A stretch of DNA of 64,000 bases from NCBI GenBank assembly GCA_015143295.1, contig CM026570.1, positions 3,930,047 to 3,994,046 of the forward strand. The letters are read 5' to 3'. The DNA is from Tetracentron sinense (Eukaryota > Streptophyta > Magnoliopsida > Trochodendrales > Trochodendraceae). Below are positions 22,193 through 35,412 of the stretch, piece after piece. The stretch's first letter is position 1, and the number at the start of each line of letters is the position of its first letter. Under the pieces are notes generated by a model, which searched no databases, was not told the DNA's origin, and was given only the letters and a program-made list of their open reading frames with translations. The position numbers and the translations under genes were made by a program.

Positions 22193-24244
22193 TGTAGAGA
22201 CCCAGATTATTTTCTTGTTATTTGTGCAGTTGTATTAATTTTTAGATAAATGTGTTTAATTTAAATGCATGTATCTTAAGAAAAAAAAATTAATGTTTAA
22301 CATCTCGAATAAGAAATCCAATTTATTTTCTTAACTCTAACTTGTTACAATAAATAAATTACATGAAAAGAAAGCTAGTCAAAAAGTAGCAAAAAAAAAA
22401 AAAAATGGAGTTGATCGGCGCATTGACAAATCGATCGCCCTTTGGCGGCGATCGATCGCTCGACGCGGTGGTCTTTGCGAGTTTGCACGATTTTTGACTT
22501 TTTGAGTCCATAGGGCCCCCAACACTATAAATAATCCTTATGTTCGTGGGTTGAGGATTTTTAAGGCTTTCTAAACCTAAAAGATAGAACAAAATTATTT
22601 TTGAGAGATGTAAGAGGGAAAATTAAAGGTTTTGTAAGGAGAAGAACGTGAATGCTTAGATCAGCTCATTCGTAAGTGTTTGATCGTAAGTAAGCGATCA
22701 GGAGGGGTAAATATAGATTATTTCCTAACAATATAATGATTTTTAATATAAACAAGGAGAAATAGTTGGATTTAAGGAAAAAAATAAGATCAAACATGCT
22801 ATTTTATAAATCTCTTATGAAAGTTGTTTATGATTTTAAGTGATGTTTTCTTATGATATTAGTATGCAAATCAACAAGTGGAAACGGAAAAATTGTGTGA
22901 TTTATGCATGATGGATGATGAATGAATTGATGATTATTGGATTTGATGGAATAAGCATAAGTTTGATTAAAATTTGTGATGTGTTATAAAATTAGGTTAT
23001 GTGAAATTAATTTTATTAAAATTATATACCAAAAAGTGATGCATGATTAATGAAATTGTTTCATTATTTTATTATTGAAAACCTTATAAAGCATATTTTT
23101 AGATTGATCCATTATGAGAAATTGCATATGCTTAAATTGATGTATGATTGACAAATTACATGGTGATGGATGTTGGTTAAATCAAACCGTGAATTATGAC
23201 TGTGTGACTTATGGTTATTATCATGCCGGTATTAGTCGTTATGATGAGCTTTCGAGAGCCCTTGACAAATAATTTAAGGTGCAATTTAATTAATGACTAT
23301 CATTGTTTTACTCACACTTATTCATGAAAATAAATATGTGCAAGCATGATAAAAAATAAGATCACAAGTATTATATATGTATACATAGTACGCAAGCATG
23401 ATTATATTATTGAGTTTTATATTGTCTGAGTACCAACAAGCTCAAGATCAAGGCAAGACAAGTCGTATGCATCGGATACTGTGCAGACAAGCCGTATATA
23501 TCAGCTAATGTGTACACAAACCGTATACACCGGATAATGTGTAAACCATGTGGTGTAGGGTATATGTTAATCTTCATCCAATATATGAGGTAGAGTTATC
23601 TTAAGTTATTGCACAGTGCATGTTGTTGAATACGCTCACGAATAAGAAAGACAAGTAAGATAAACAAGAAAAATAAGTACAAGTGAACACGTATAAGGAT
23701 TAATTAGAAATTATGCTTCTGCACTCTGATTTGTTTATATGTTTAAATGTATTGTTAAATCATGATTTATGTTTTATATTAATGTTGTTGTATTATTAGT
23801 TAGGAGTTTATATACGCGGATTAATTTGTTATTCAGTCGATGACTTTGTTGTTGGTAGGTTTTATTTGTACACTTAGACCTTGGGAAGAGGAAGAAGAAG
23901 ATCTAACAGGTGATTATTTCGATGGTGAATGAAATCTGGATCATTGGCCATTTTCTGTGAATTAAATTATCACTATTTAAATTTAGAGTTCAAGACATTG
24001 TAATAGATTTAATTTTGGATTTATGGTTATGTTGGATTAATACTTGGGAATCATGATAGATGATTCAAATTATTTATTATGTTTTAGTTATAATTTGAGA
24101 TATTAGATTTGATTATGGTTAATTGAAGAAAATTTTGAGGTTCATATTTTAGTATGCCTTAAATGTTTTATGACTGGATGTTCTAATAGTTAAATCACGT
24201 GTTATAGTTTCATTTTAACATAGGTTAGATTTTGGGGCGCAACA
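22193..24244. repeat. Solo LTR with perfect target duplication
   Basis: Begins TGTAGAGACCC and ends GGGGCGCAACA, flanked by the perfect 5-bp repeat TATAT (22188-22192 and 24245-24249). A TATA-like CACTATAAATAATCC lies near 22520. The 2.05-kb length, termini and lack of any gag or pol indicate a solo LTR, probably Ty3/gypsy, from unequal recombination. 23450-23560 has three imperfect copies of a CCGTATAxACxGGATA-type repeat. Confidence 0.8.
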
Positions 24245-24469
24245 TATATTTTCTCAAAAGTAAAAAAATTAAAGAATAAACTATTACAATTGGAAGAACT
24301 TAATTCTTTAAAATTATTATACAGCCTTGATAGAAGGCTTATGTAAGATTTAAGAAATAAATATTTAAAAGAATTTATGGGTCAAAACAGAAACATTATA
24401 GAATGATATTGTAAAATTTAAAACTTTTGGGACGCATTATATAGATGGCATAAGAATGCCTTTGGCATA

Positions 24470-24660
24470 TGCCAGATAAATGGTCTCGGGCATCCATACA
24501 TCATCTGACATGTGGTGATAAAAAGGGGAGAAGTCTTTTCATTTTCTCCCCATGTTTTTGACTTCTTCCCACTTGATATCTCGATCTCCCCCTTTTATCA
24601 CCACATGTCGGATGATGTGTGAACCCGATACCATTTTTCTAGCATCCGGTCAAAAACAAT
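24470..24660. mobile_element. Diverged relative of the 62192-62400 MITE
   Basis: In opposite orientation it carries the same blocks: TTTTGACTTCTTCCCA, GATATCTCGATCTCCC, TATCACCACATGTC. These form a long imperfect hairpin with AGATAAATGG / GACATGTGGTGATAAAA on the left side. Ends are not resolved. Confidence 0.45.
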
Positions 24661-25219
24661 CCGATGCCTATATAGAAAAAACTAATCATATTTTTTACGT
24701 TTTTAAGGATAATGCTAGCAACACTTTTTTTGAGACATTCTCTTTTGTATTAGAGAATGTTAGTGAAAAACACGTGTCTTTCTCTTAATGGAAGATAATA
24801 GCACATGTCTTGCTTATAAATAAAGAAAGTGAGTTTAAAAGAAAGTGTAGCTAGCATTGCCCGTTTTATAATACTAATAATATATAACATTAAAATGTCA
24901 AAATTTTTGGGGGAGCCATGCCCCTCCTCCATAGCTCTGCCGCTCCGCCCATATATAAATTAGGATTAAGTCCTTGTAATTGTTAGAATTGTATGATTAC
25001 ATGCTACTTTGGCCATTGCCAAATTGGTCAGCATCATCTTGATAAGAGAATGTTGACTAATAACAGCTCACGAGATCAATCCCTCCTACTATGACTCATG
25101 GGGATCGAACTTGAAAAGAGGATGTTGATCACATAATATTATAATTTAGCCCGACTCATGAAATGATGCCCCCTATGAAAATATTCCATGCCTTGGATGA
25201 AGATCACTTATCCGCAATT

Positions 25220-25381
25220 GGGACTTTGCCACTGAGACCGTCTTAGGGCCGAGACCACTGAGATCGTGCTCTAAGAGCCCGTGAATTCAGCTGGTCTCAT
25301 TTCACATGATGGACACCACCTGAAATCTCATGCTATAATTCGGTAGTCTCTGCCCTAAGACGGTCTTAGAAGCTTTATCCC
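25220..25381. mobile_element. Foldback MITE
   Basis: The left arm GGGACTTTGCCACTGAGACC... pairs with the inverted right arm ending AAGCTTTATCCC. The shared core GACCGTCTTAGGG...GAGAC makes a hairpin about 160 bp long. A second member is at 37313-37403. Confidence 0.6.
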
Positions 25382-26609
25382 AAGACTTATCCATAGTTTC
25401 GGGGTACTTAAGCCTGTGATAAGGGTTTTCTGATACATGAAAGGCTGGCGTGGCCAATGTGACAGGATATTCGCTTGTCGGCTATCGACATGAACCATCC
25501 AAAAGGTTATTGAACTCAGCTCACTTTGTTCTGGCCTTGGGATTGACCTACTAATCTATGGGCCGAGCAAGATCCCCATTTTAAGATACGGACACCTAAT
25601 TTCAGACTTCTAAAGCCCAATCCTGATGGGCCAACCGATTTTGCATTGGCGCAAGATTGCGCATAGTTGCTTCAGCTCAAACATGGCTTGGGTTGACAAC
25701 ACCCCGGCCATAGTTATAAAATATTGTTAAGACATGACTGATTAAAATTTGTTTGCTCATTTTTAAGCCTTAGCCCAACCCTGGCCGGCTTTGATATATA
25801 GGGCTTGATTTAGCTAACTAGATCAGCCCTCCAAGAGCTAGGGTCTCTTCTTGTCAAGTGAGGGCTGGATCTTGTAAGACCTAAGTTAGGTGTGAGTCTG
25901 GAAATCCCAATGAATTCTTTAGTAGGAGACAATTTAAGAGTTTGATCAAATAATGTCGAAACTCAGTCATGAATTTAATTGAAGTTTTGAGATTTAGCAC
26001 CCATCTACTTATGCTATCTACTAGTGTGAATAATTCATCATCCTAAGATCCATGATGTCGAATAATACTTATGCCCCAAAAATCTTGACGTGACAACACT
26101 CCATAGCATTGTCCTTTCTTACTCGGGCTCCACTTCAGACCGCATGCTTATGATAGCCCGATCAATAAAATGTTGCTACATCTTATTAGATACAAAATGG
26201 GAGCTCATTTTACTTGAGGTGATCTGTTTTTCATTTCATCATCCTACTCTTCACCATTTCAAGATTATAAATCTTTTGAAATATTAATTCCTAATTGCAG
26301 TTTTAATCCCTTTTTTATGTGATACAATCCTAATTAATTTTTCTATTCTTTTTTCAATCGGGGCATCAATAAATAAATTTAATGCCTGTCCTCACAAGCT
26401 CTAGCATCATCCTCATATTTTCACAAAATTTTATGAAACATCCATATTCAAACAAATCACCTCTAAAGGAAACATTACAGTATAGTGGAGTATAATTATC
26501 AAGCCAAAGACATTAAAGCCGAAAAAATGAAAACAAAAAAAAGTAACACAATTGACTTATAATAGAGGAGAAGATAATCGTGATTAACTCAACAAAGACA
26601 CACTAAGCC

Positions 26610-27168
26610 CTAATAGGCATCAGGGTTTGCCAAGAGGTAGGCTTCAACAACCTTGTACATCCCCATTGCTTTTTCTTTGCCTTCCTTGATATCCTCTTCT
26701 TTAAGCACTAGATCGCCCTTGGTATGGTACGCGCTTGTCATCTTGCAAACGCATCCTCCATTGCCAGAGGCCTCAAATTTAACCTCATAAGCAATAGAGT
26801 CGAGCTTGTCACCCAATACATCACCTTCGATCAAAGAGTACTTGCACACCAGATTCTCTTTGTCAAGCACGTCAGTCTTGTGCTTCAAGTACTTAAAGTG
26901 AGCACCTGTATTTATAACAAAATTGAACTTGTCAAATAATACATGACAATAATTGGTAGTGAATCAGTAGAATTATGTGCTAACCTTCAGGGAAGTTGGT
27001 TTGTTTGATGCTTCCAGCCCCTCCGTCTCCTTCGACAAATTCGATACTCTTAATCGCCTGGGGCATGAGCGTGGGGATGAGGTTGTGCGAGTCAAGGATC
27101 AAAGCCTTGAACATCTTAGTCGGAGCAATTGGAGTGGTGAACTCCTGGGAAAAGCAAGTGACACCCAT
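26610..27168 (-). CDS. PR-10 / Bet v 1 family protein, gene D (2 exons)
   Basis: Exon 1 is 26985-27168 and exon 2 is 26610-26905. The 79-bp intron is the shortest in the array. The product is 159 residues, starting MGVTCFSQEF and ending LLANPDAY, with a TAG stop. The ATG giving MGV is preferred over upstream non-ATG starts because it fits the family and the 184-nt exon. The glycine loop GDGGAG is intact. Private changes are Lys33 to Thr (IPTLMP), Glu97 to Asp and SSDGG to SGNGG around residues 108-112. With G it shares Phe6 and the Ile residues of TTPIAP and KALILD, while C, E, F and H have Tyr and Val there. The promoter has TATAAATA at 27269-27276 and a W-box-like TTGACC at 27378-27383. Confidence 0.92.
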
Positions 27169-27268
27169 GTTTTCTTGGAGCAAGAAAATGATCTAAGAAA
27201 AGAAGAGGAGGGATTAAGTGGCTTAGTAGGAAGGTTTTGAGATATGGAAATGAGGAAGAGCATGCTAG

Positions 27269-27276
27269 TATTTATA
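27269..27276 (-). promoter_or_regulatory. TATA box, PR-10 gene D
   Basis: The minus strand reads TATAAATA about 101 bp upstream of the ATG, followed by CTAGCATGCTC as in C, E and G. Confidence 0.7.
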
Positions 27277-27377
27277 GATTGTAGTAGAGGTACCTTTGGT
27301 GTAAGGAGTATTTTAGTCAATTATCAATATTCAATGTTCATAGCACCCCAACATAGAATGATCACTGTTTCTAGAAT

Positions 27378-27383
27378 TTGACC
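27378..27383 (+). promoter_or_regulatory. W-box-like motif, PR-10 gene D
   Basis: TTGACC about 210 bp upstream of the ATG, at the same relative place as in C and F. Confidence 0.35.
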
Positions 27384-27873
27384 GGCTTAATTTCAAAGTC
27401 GTGGGACTCTTTTGTTTTAAAACACCTCATCCCCGCACAAGAAGACTAAATAGGTTCACATTATCACATACCTAAATGCACGGGCCGGGCTGATGTCAAA
27501 GAAAACCTATAACAGTTTCACATTATCACGGGCCAGACTGATATCAGATAAAACCCAACTCAAGACATGAAGATGAGCTCTCTTTGCCAGCGTGAAACAA
27601 CTTGGACCCACCCCAGCCTCGCCTACTGCAAGATCTTTGGGTGATTTGCTAGTTTGGGTTAAACAATCTAACCTTAATTTTTTTTCAAAAATAAAATCCA
27701 AAAAATTAGTAACACCAAAGGTTAAAACTTCTTAACTAGAGTAACAAGGATAGTTAAAAGGGTTTGTGAGTGCCTATTGAACTCTCCAGAGTTCATTAAT
27801 CATGATTGGACAGGATCCGGACACTCGTGAAATGAAGGTTGTATTAAACACTATAATCAAATTCCAATCAATA

Positions 27874-28020
27874 GGGATGCATTCAAGCTAAGTTGGCTTG
27901 TGAGCTAGGCTCGGCTCAGCTCATTTGCGTCAATCTTAAGCTCACATTTTAGGCTCGAACAACCAAGCCAAATTTTATTTAAGCTCAAATGTTTAAACAA
28001 GCCAAGCTTGAGCCCGACCC

Positions 28021-28056
<36 letters not shown>

Positions 28057-28496
28057 TTTAGATTATATTATTTATATTCAAATATTTAATATTTTAACTT
28101 ATAATAAATAAATTTAGGAGATAATAATAACAAAATAAAATTGAAAAGTTAAAAGCAAAAACCTTAACTTCTACTTTTGGATTGAGGAATATCCTCAAAT
28201 CTTGATTATGGTGTATGATTAGATTAATTCTGTACAGTTCCTTGTATTGTAATTTAATTAAGAGTAAATAGTTTTATTAAAATCATTTAATATTGATTAA
28301 AAAAATCCTAAAAATCAATTAATCTTGAGCCAATTCGAGCTCGGCACTACTAGAATCAATTTCGAGATAAATCAAGTTTGTCGTTCAAATCAAACTCAAG
28401 CCTGAACATTTGAGCTCAAATCAAGTTCAAGTTGAGCTCTAGTATATTCAAACCAAACTCAAGGTTGGTCAAACTCAACTTGAATACAGGTCTATT
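27874..28496. mobile_element. hAT-like MITE in the 5' flank of unit D
   Basis: Imperfect terminal inverted repeats (GGGATGCATTCAAGC on the left, complement of AATAGACCTGTATTCAAG on the right), rich in AAGCTCGAGC-type motifs. Flanking 8-bp repeats are AATCAATA (27866-27873) and AATCACTA (28497-28504). Gene C's flank has the unfilled site TTCTAATTACTATC near 17148. A (TA)n run lies inside at 28024-28051. Homologous copies are at 34779-35412 and 43416-44009, with a truncated one near 40451. Confidence 0.65.
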
Positions 28497-29009
28497 AATC
28501 ACTATCTCTATCCTATTAGTGTAAAGACAAATAAAGAACATTTTGTCAGTTATGTCAAGCAATCATGTTTGTTAAATCTTAATATACACTTTTGAACAAA
28601 AATCCTCACATCCTTAAGGCTCTCATGTTTAAGTGTTGATCGTGACTTTTTTTCCAGGGTTTGGCCGAATGAGTAACAGAGAGCGCCAGAAAATATATAG
28701 CCTGAGAATATATTATAAACACGATTACATCTACAACCCCTAGTATTTCCATCAATAGTAAATTAGTAATCATATGGTTTAGGATTAAGTCCTTATCAGA
28801 TTTTTCGAATTTTTATGGTTACATGTTCTTTGGCCATTGCTAACTTTGTATTGGTCAACATCCTCATCCTCGTGATATATAAGAGGATGTTGATCAATAA
28901 ACATCTGACTTTGCAATTAGTCAGTACATGAGATAATACATGTTATTGGGAATTGATCTCCATCTCGTAGGGATTGGCTGGGTATTGGTAAGTATCCTCT
29001 TGAAAATGG

Positions 29010-31645
29010 GATGAGAGAGAGGGGAGGGGGAGAGACTTGGAAGAGGGACCCTAGTGAGGGGCATTTTGGAAAAAAATTAAAAAATAATTTGCGTATAGAA
29101 ATTAACTTAGGGACATCTTGAGTAAAAAAAATTGTGAGGGACACGTTGAGTATAGAAACACGACGTGGTGATAGTTTGAGAATCAAAAAACTTTAGAGAC
29201 ATTTTGGATATAGAGAAACTTAAGGACATTTTGGGTATATAAACCTGAGAGACATTTTAGAAATAAAGAAAATAAAATATGGACAAACTTAATGAGCACA
29301 TTGGGTTAAAAATTTTGTAAGAGACATTTTGAGTATAAAATTTTGACTTATGAGCATTTTTAGAACTAAAAGATATTTGGGACATTCTTAATATAGAAAA
29401 GAATTTGAAACATGCCTTAAGAGAATTATGAAAATAAAAAAAAATTTAAGGATATTCTGGCCAAGCAAATATATATATATATATATATATACTAGTAGAA
29501 GGCACTTATAATTTTTTTTCATTGTTAATGAGAATAAAACTTAAAAATATATATATAATTTTTAATATGTTTTCATTAGACGTCATGTTCCTCTCTTTAT
29601 ATTAAATATTTTTTTTAATGTATCAGTATATTTTCTATAAATAAAATTTAGTAATTAAATTTAATATTTCTTATATTAACTTAAATTTTATATTATAAAA
29701 AAGTTACTAATAGGTCTCACTTATAAATTAAATGTATAAAAAGCAAAGAAGCGTATATAGTAATCTTCTACTAATGAAAACAATAATGTTAAAAATAAAT
29801 ATCATGACGTTATTATTATTATTCATGGTTATTAAAATACAAAAATTATAAATAGAGAGTTTTTATCTATAAAAATAGCAAAATAGAGATTTAATACATA
29901 ATAGTAGGTCTCATGCATCCGATTAATATAATTTTAATGAGTCCTTCTAACTCTCTACTAATAGAGAGTATTTATCCATAAAAATAGAAAAATAGATATT
30001 TAATATGTAATAGTGGATCTCATGGGTCCCACATTAGATTAGTATAATTTTAATGAGTTCTTCTCACTTTTTACTAATAGAGTCTTTATCCATATAAAAA
30101 AAAATAGCAAAATAGAGAAATATTTAATATATAATAGTGGGTCACGTGGATCCCAGATAATACTATACATTATAAACAATATATCATAATTTTTTTTATA
30201 ATAGTGAAGGGAAATTACACTGACCCCTAACGGCAAGTCTTTTTTTTTTATAGATCAATGATCATAAATGTGCCTTTCTCACCACTAATTCAATTTTAGC
30301 TGGATTAATTTAGTTGTATGAAAGACCTGATGTGAGTTATTTTATACTAACAAAAATAAATAAGAATCATTAACTAATAATCTACTTGTGTGGGTCTTGT
30401 GGCTCCATATAATTGTATGCAAAACATACTTATAATCTACTTGTAAAGTTTATAAGAATCATTTTTTTTTTACAAAAACTTAAAAAGTTCACATAGGCGT
30501 GGGTCTCGTGGGTCCCATATTGTATATGACTACAAACTTATAATTCACTTGTAGCAAATTAGAGATTTAATGTGTCTCATGAGTCACACATTAGATTAGT
30601 ATAATTTTAATGAATCTTTTTTTTTTTTTTAACTCAACTACACCACAAGGCAACAGCTGAAGGCAAGACAAAGGAGACACACACCCCATGCACTCACTCA
30701 TGCCTACATACACAACCACACTTGCAACCCAACATAAGCATCACCCATACACTTATCAAAACGGCTACCAACGGTTAATGAATCCGTCTAACTCTCTACT
30801 AATTGAGTTCTTATCCATAAAAATAGCAATAGTGGGTCTCATGGGTCCCACATAATACTATATATTATAATTTTTAACTATATACTATAATTTTTTTTAT
30901 AAATGATGAAGGGTAATTACATCCTTATAAAGTTTTGCATACTCCTTGAATTTATATATATATATATAATAAAAGGACATGATCCAACTAGACCAATCAA
31001 ATCGGGAACAATGCGATAGACGGTTTGCTTATAAAAACATTATTTTATATATTAATAACTGGACCTGTCAAACTAAGAATTAGTCACCAAACCGATTCAA
31101 CGGACGGTCCGGTTATGAAAATATTGTTTTATATATTAATAAAAGGTAGTTTTACAATTAAATTAAATTTCAATCAACTTTTTAGATCCGCTATATTAAT
31201 AAAGCTATAAATTAGCAAATGACAGAATTAAGCTAAAATTCAATCAACATAAAGAAGATAAATATATTAATAAATGATAGTTTTGTAATTAAGCTAAAAA
31301 TTCAATTAACTTTTTCAAGTATCATTCTTTTTATATATTAACAAATGAGTAGTTTTAAAAATGTCATTGTCTTTATAAATATATATGAGTAAATGATAGT
31401 TTTGGAATTAAGTAAAATTCAGTAAACGTTTTGAATTCATGTGTAAAGTACAGTTTTGAAATTAAGTAAAATTTATTAATGTTTTGAACCAATATGAGTA
31501 AAGGGTAAATTTGGAATTAATTGAAATTTAATAAACATTTTAAATTCATATGAGCAAACGATAGTTTTGAAATTAAATAAATGTTCAATAAACTTTTTGA
31601 ATAGAGTCATCCTCTTTATATTAGTAAAGATGGTATAATACCAAA
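29010..31645. other. AT-rich insertion of degenerate repeats in unit E
   Basis: Unit F reads straight across this place (TCTTCTTGAAATTAGGATG then CTCATAACTTAG), so about 2.6 kb is extra here. 29040-29460 has irregular copies of GGACATTTTGGGTATA. 29750-30960 has copies of a roughly 110-bp motif (CTCTCTACTAATAGAG, TTATCCATAAAAATAGC, GTGGGTCTCATGGGTCCC). 31020-31630 has copies of GATAGTTTTGGAATTAAG. On the minus strand one end reads ATCTTTACTAATATAAAG and a CTAG|T lies near 29495, so a decayed Helitron is possible. No gene is seen. Confidence 0.5.
30617..30774 (-). mobile_element. Poly-A retroposon (SINE-like)
   Basis: A 158-bp insertion with a 14-T run at its left edge (a poly-A tail on the minus strand), flanked by the perfect 10-bp repeat TTAATGAATC at 30607-30616 and 30775-30784. 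No clear polymerase III boxes are seen, so it may be a 5'-truncated SINE or LINE. Confidence 0.65.
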
Positions 31646-33508
31646 AAAAAATTATAATTTTGTTTGACTCATGAGATTCCCCTATAAAAATATTATATGT
31701 GGCTTTGGATGAAAGTATACGTGGCTTTGGAAGAAAGTAAAGGATGTTATGTTCGCTATCCTATCATCCACTTTTCTTTTCTTTTTTTATTTTTATCAAG
31801 AAGACGAAAAATACAGTAACTTTTGTAGGGCTACCAATTTTTTTGGGATATCTTCTTGCTTAAAAATAAGAAAATTGAGAAAGTGAACCTAACGTTTTTT
31901 TTTTTTGGAAGGTAAAGTGAACCTAACGTTATCCAAATTACTTATACACAATAATTTTCATGTATTTAAGCCTGTTTTAGGGGGTTTTAGGAGTCCTAAC
32001 CCTACTCTCAACCTAAGAAAACCACCTTTCCATTTTTACGGTTAAAGCATTGCAATCAGTATCAGTTTAAAGGTGTGTGCTTTAATGATGAGAATGGAAA
32101 GGTTGGCTCAAGCAGAGTAGGAAGAGCCTGACAGGAGATTCACTGGTTCGGACACCAACGCAGACCATTCAAAATGTAATTGAACTTTGCCCACATTATT
32201 CGGCCTTGGGATTCACCTACTACCCTCTGGGCCAAGCAAGAGCCTCATTTTAAGACACCAGATAACACGTACTTTGAACTTCTAAGCCCAAGCCCGACAG
32301 GCCAAAAGATTTGCATTGGCCCAAGATTGGACCTAGTTGTTTCAGCCCAAAATTGACTTGGGTTGACAACAATCCAGCCCACCAGCCTAAAATTTTCGTT
32401 AAATCTCGTAGCATCATTTATTAATTTTTTCCTTCTAAAAAAAATCATTTATTAATTTTTTTTAGCTCTTTTTTAAGCCCTAGCCTTGGCCTTAACTCCA
32501 AGGGCCTCACCCTGACAAGTGAGGTCTGGGTGTTGTAAGACCTGAGCCCGACCCTATGACTGCCTTAGATGCAAAGTTTGAAAATCTGAGCGAATTGTTT
32601 AGTAGGACATAAGGTAAGAATTTGATGAAACAAGGCAAAAACTTCTAACTGAATTTGAATGAAATTTTATTGACTTGAGAATTTACACTAACTACTAATG
32701 TGATAATGTTAGTAGTTATCAAAAAAGGAGGACAAAAAAACCATCATTTCTCTTTGGCTGTGTTTGGGTCTTGCTGAGAAGTAGACCATTCCTAGGATCC
32801 ATGCTGTTAAATAATCCTTGTGATCATGCAAATCATGATGTGATGACGTTTAACAGCATCATCCTTTCTTTTTCTGGTTCCTCTTCAACCGCTTGCCTCC
32901 CTATACCAATAAAATGTTGCTATAGAAAATGAAATTCTTTTTACTTTAGGTGATTTCTTTTCACATTCTTCTTCTTTTTTGGGGGGGAAGAGGAAAGCAG
33001 GGGTTAGGCAGACCCCTAACCCTTTTTTTTTATGTGAATCTTTCATATTATAAATATTTCGATGGGCAAGCTAGGATTAAGTGGACCTTGACCTAGCCTA
33101 CATTAAACATATGTTATAATCTTAATTTTTTCCCTTTTTATGATCTCATAATCAATAAATTTAATTCTTGCCCTCTCCTACCGGAGATCCCTCTAACCAT
33201 CCTTCCGTGAGGGTGTTGGCAATCTTAATTAGATATTTACAAGCTCTAGCATCATCCTGATTTTATTGATAAGTTTGGTCGTAAGCTCCAATCAAATATT
33301 CAAATGTTAATATGAGAACAAAGCTGGCATATTTGCTAATTTTGCATTACTGCATCAAACATTCATGTTCAAACAAATCACCTCGAAAGGAAACATTACA
33401 GTAGAGTGGAGTGTTATTATCAAGCAAAAGATATTAAAGCCGAAGAATGAAAAAGAAAAACACTTGACTTATAATAGAGGTAGTAACTCAACAAAGACAC
33501 ACTAAGCC

Positions 33509-34080
33509 CTAATAGGCATCAGGGTTTGCCAAGAGGTAGGCTTCAACAACCTTGTACATCCCCATGGCTTTCTCTTTGCCTTCCTTGATATCCTCTTCTT
33601 TAAGCACTAGATCGCCCTTGGTATGGTACGCGCTTGTCATCTTGCAAACGCATCCTCCATCGCTAGAGGCCTCAAATTTAACCTCATAAGCAATAGACTC
33701 GAGTTTGTCACCCAATACATCACCTTCAATCAAAGTGTACTTGCACACCAAATTCTCTTTGTCAAGCACATCGGTCTTGTGCTTCAAGTACTTGAAGTGA
33801 GCACCTGCATATTTAACAAAATTGAACACCATCATTTACTTGTCAAATAATACATGACAATAATAAGCAGTGAATTAGTAGAATTATGTGACTAACCTTC
33901 AGGGAAGTTGGTTTGTTTGATGCTTCCGGCCCCTCCGTCTCCTTCGACAAATTCGATGCTCTTAATCGCATGAGGCATAAGCTTGGGGATGAGGTTGTGC
34001 GAGTCAAGGACCAAAGCCTTGAACATCTTAGTCGGAGCAACTGGGGTGGTGAACTCCTGGGAATAGCAAGTGACACCCAT
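33509..34080 (-). CDS. PR-10 / Bet v 1 family protein, gene E (2 exons)
   Basis: Exon 1 is 33897-34080 and exon 2 is 33509-33804, with a 92-bp intron. The product is 159 residues, starting [10 protein letters not shown] and ending LLANPDAY, with a TAG stop. The glycine loop GDGGAG (47-52) and pocket Tyr84 are intact. E lies close to the subgroup consensus; His37 (MPHAIK for MPQAIK) is its main private change and is shared with B. As for all members, a cytosolic ligand-binding or defence role is inferred from the family only. No signal peptide is present. The promoter has TATAAATA at 34185-34192. The W-box-like motif of the other copies is lost here (ATGACT). Confidence 0.93.
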
Positions 34081-34184
34081 GATTTCTTGGAGCTAGAAAA
34101 TGGTCTAAGAAAAATAAGAAGAGGATGGTTTAAGTGGCTTAGTAGGGAGGTTTTGAGCTATAGAAATGAGGAAGAGCATGCTAG

Positions 34185-34192
34185 TATTTATA
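34185..34192 (-). promoter_or_regulatory. TATA box, PR-10 gene E
   Basis: The minus strand reads TATAAATA about 105 bp upstream of the ATG, followed by CTAGCATGC. Confidence 0.7.
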
Positions 34193-34778
34193 GATTGATG
34201 AAATAGAGGTACCTTGGGTGTAAGGAGTAATTATGATCAATATTCAAAGTTCACAGCACCCCAACATAGAATGTTCAATATTTCTAGATTATGACTGGCT
34301 TAATTTCAAAGTCGTGGGACTATGAAGACTAAATAGGTTCACATTATCACATAACAAAATGCACGGACCGGGCTGATATCTGAAAAAACCCAACTCAAGA
34401 CATGATCGATGAGCTCTCTTTGCCAGCGTGAAACAACTTGGACCCAGCCCAGCCTCGCCTACCGCAATATCTTTGGGTGATTTGCTAGTTTTGGGGCAGG
34501 AGAAGCCCATTGAGCTGGGCCTCCAAATGAGAGTTCGGATTACAATCGTACCCACTAGTCAACACTTGTCCCTTTAACTGTGGTTAAAATTTTATAACAG
34601 TTAAGATTAAACAATCTAACCTTAAGTTTAGAAAAAATATTAACTAGAGTAAAAGGATAATTAAAGGGGTCTTGTGAGTGAGATTGAACTCTCCCTTTCC
34701 CAAGTTCAATCGTGATTGGATAGGATCTGGACACGCCAAATGAAGGTTGTATTAAACACGATAAAATTCCAATAACTA

Positions 34779-35412
34779 GGGATGCATTCAAGCCAAGCTG
34801 GCTTGTGAGCTAAGCTCAACTCGGCTCGTTTGAGTCAAGCACAAGCTGACATTTTAGGCTCAAAGGACCAAACCAAACTTTTATTTGAACTGAATTGTTT
34901 AAATAACAAATCAAGCTTGAGCCAGAGCCTATTTGATTTGGCTCGCTAGAAGCTATGCTCTTTTCAGGCCCTGTTCGGCTTAAAATATTATATATAGTGT
35001 ATTATTTGGTCATATTATTTATACTAAAATATAATATTATTTTTTTAACTTATAATAAATAAATTTAGGAGAGAATACTAACAAAAAAAAAGTTAACCAC
35101 AAAACCCTTAACTTCTACTTTTGGATTGAGGAATATCCTTAAATCTGATTATTGTGTGTGATTAGATTAGTTTTGTGAAGTTTCTTGTATTGTAATTTAA
35201 TGAAGAATAAATAATTTTATTTATATCATTAAAAAAAACTAAATTTCAATTAAGCTTGAGCCAATCCAAGCTAGTGAATCAAATTCCAGATAAATCAAGC
35301 TTGTTCAGCCAAACAAAAGCCTGAACATTTGAGCTCTAATTAAGTTCAATCTGAGCTAGAGTATGTTCAAAACAAACTCAAGCTTAGCCCTCAGCTCGAA
35401 TACAAGTCTATT
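34779..35412. mobile_element. hAT-like MITE in the 5' flank of unit E
   Basis: Homologous to 27874-28496 with the same ends. Flanking AATAACTA (34771-34778) and AATATTTA (35413-35420) differ at two places, as expected for an old insertion inherited through duplication. Confidence 0.6.

Larger units (their letters stand above)
24960..28786. repeat. Duplicated PR-10 unit D
   Basis: The unit runs from GGATTAAGTCCTTG (24960) to the next copy of the same motif (28787). In order it has a 5' lead segment, a 3'-flank block (from GGCCGAGCAAGAT at 25561), gene D, its promoter, the CGTGAAACAACTTGG flank block and a hAT-like MITE. The same order is found in units E to H, showing that whole segments rather than only the coding exons were duplicated. 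Confidence 0.7.
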
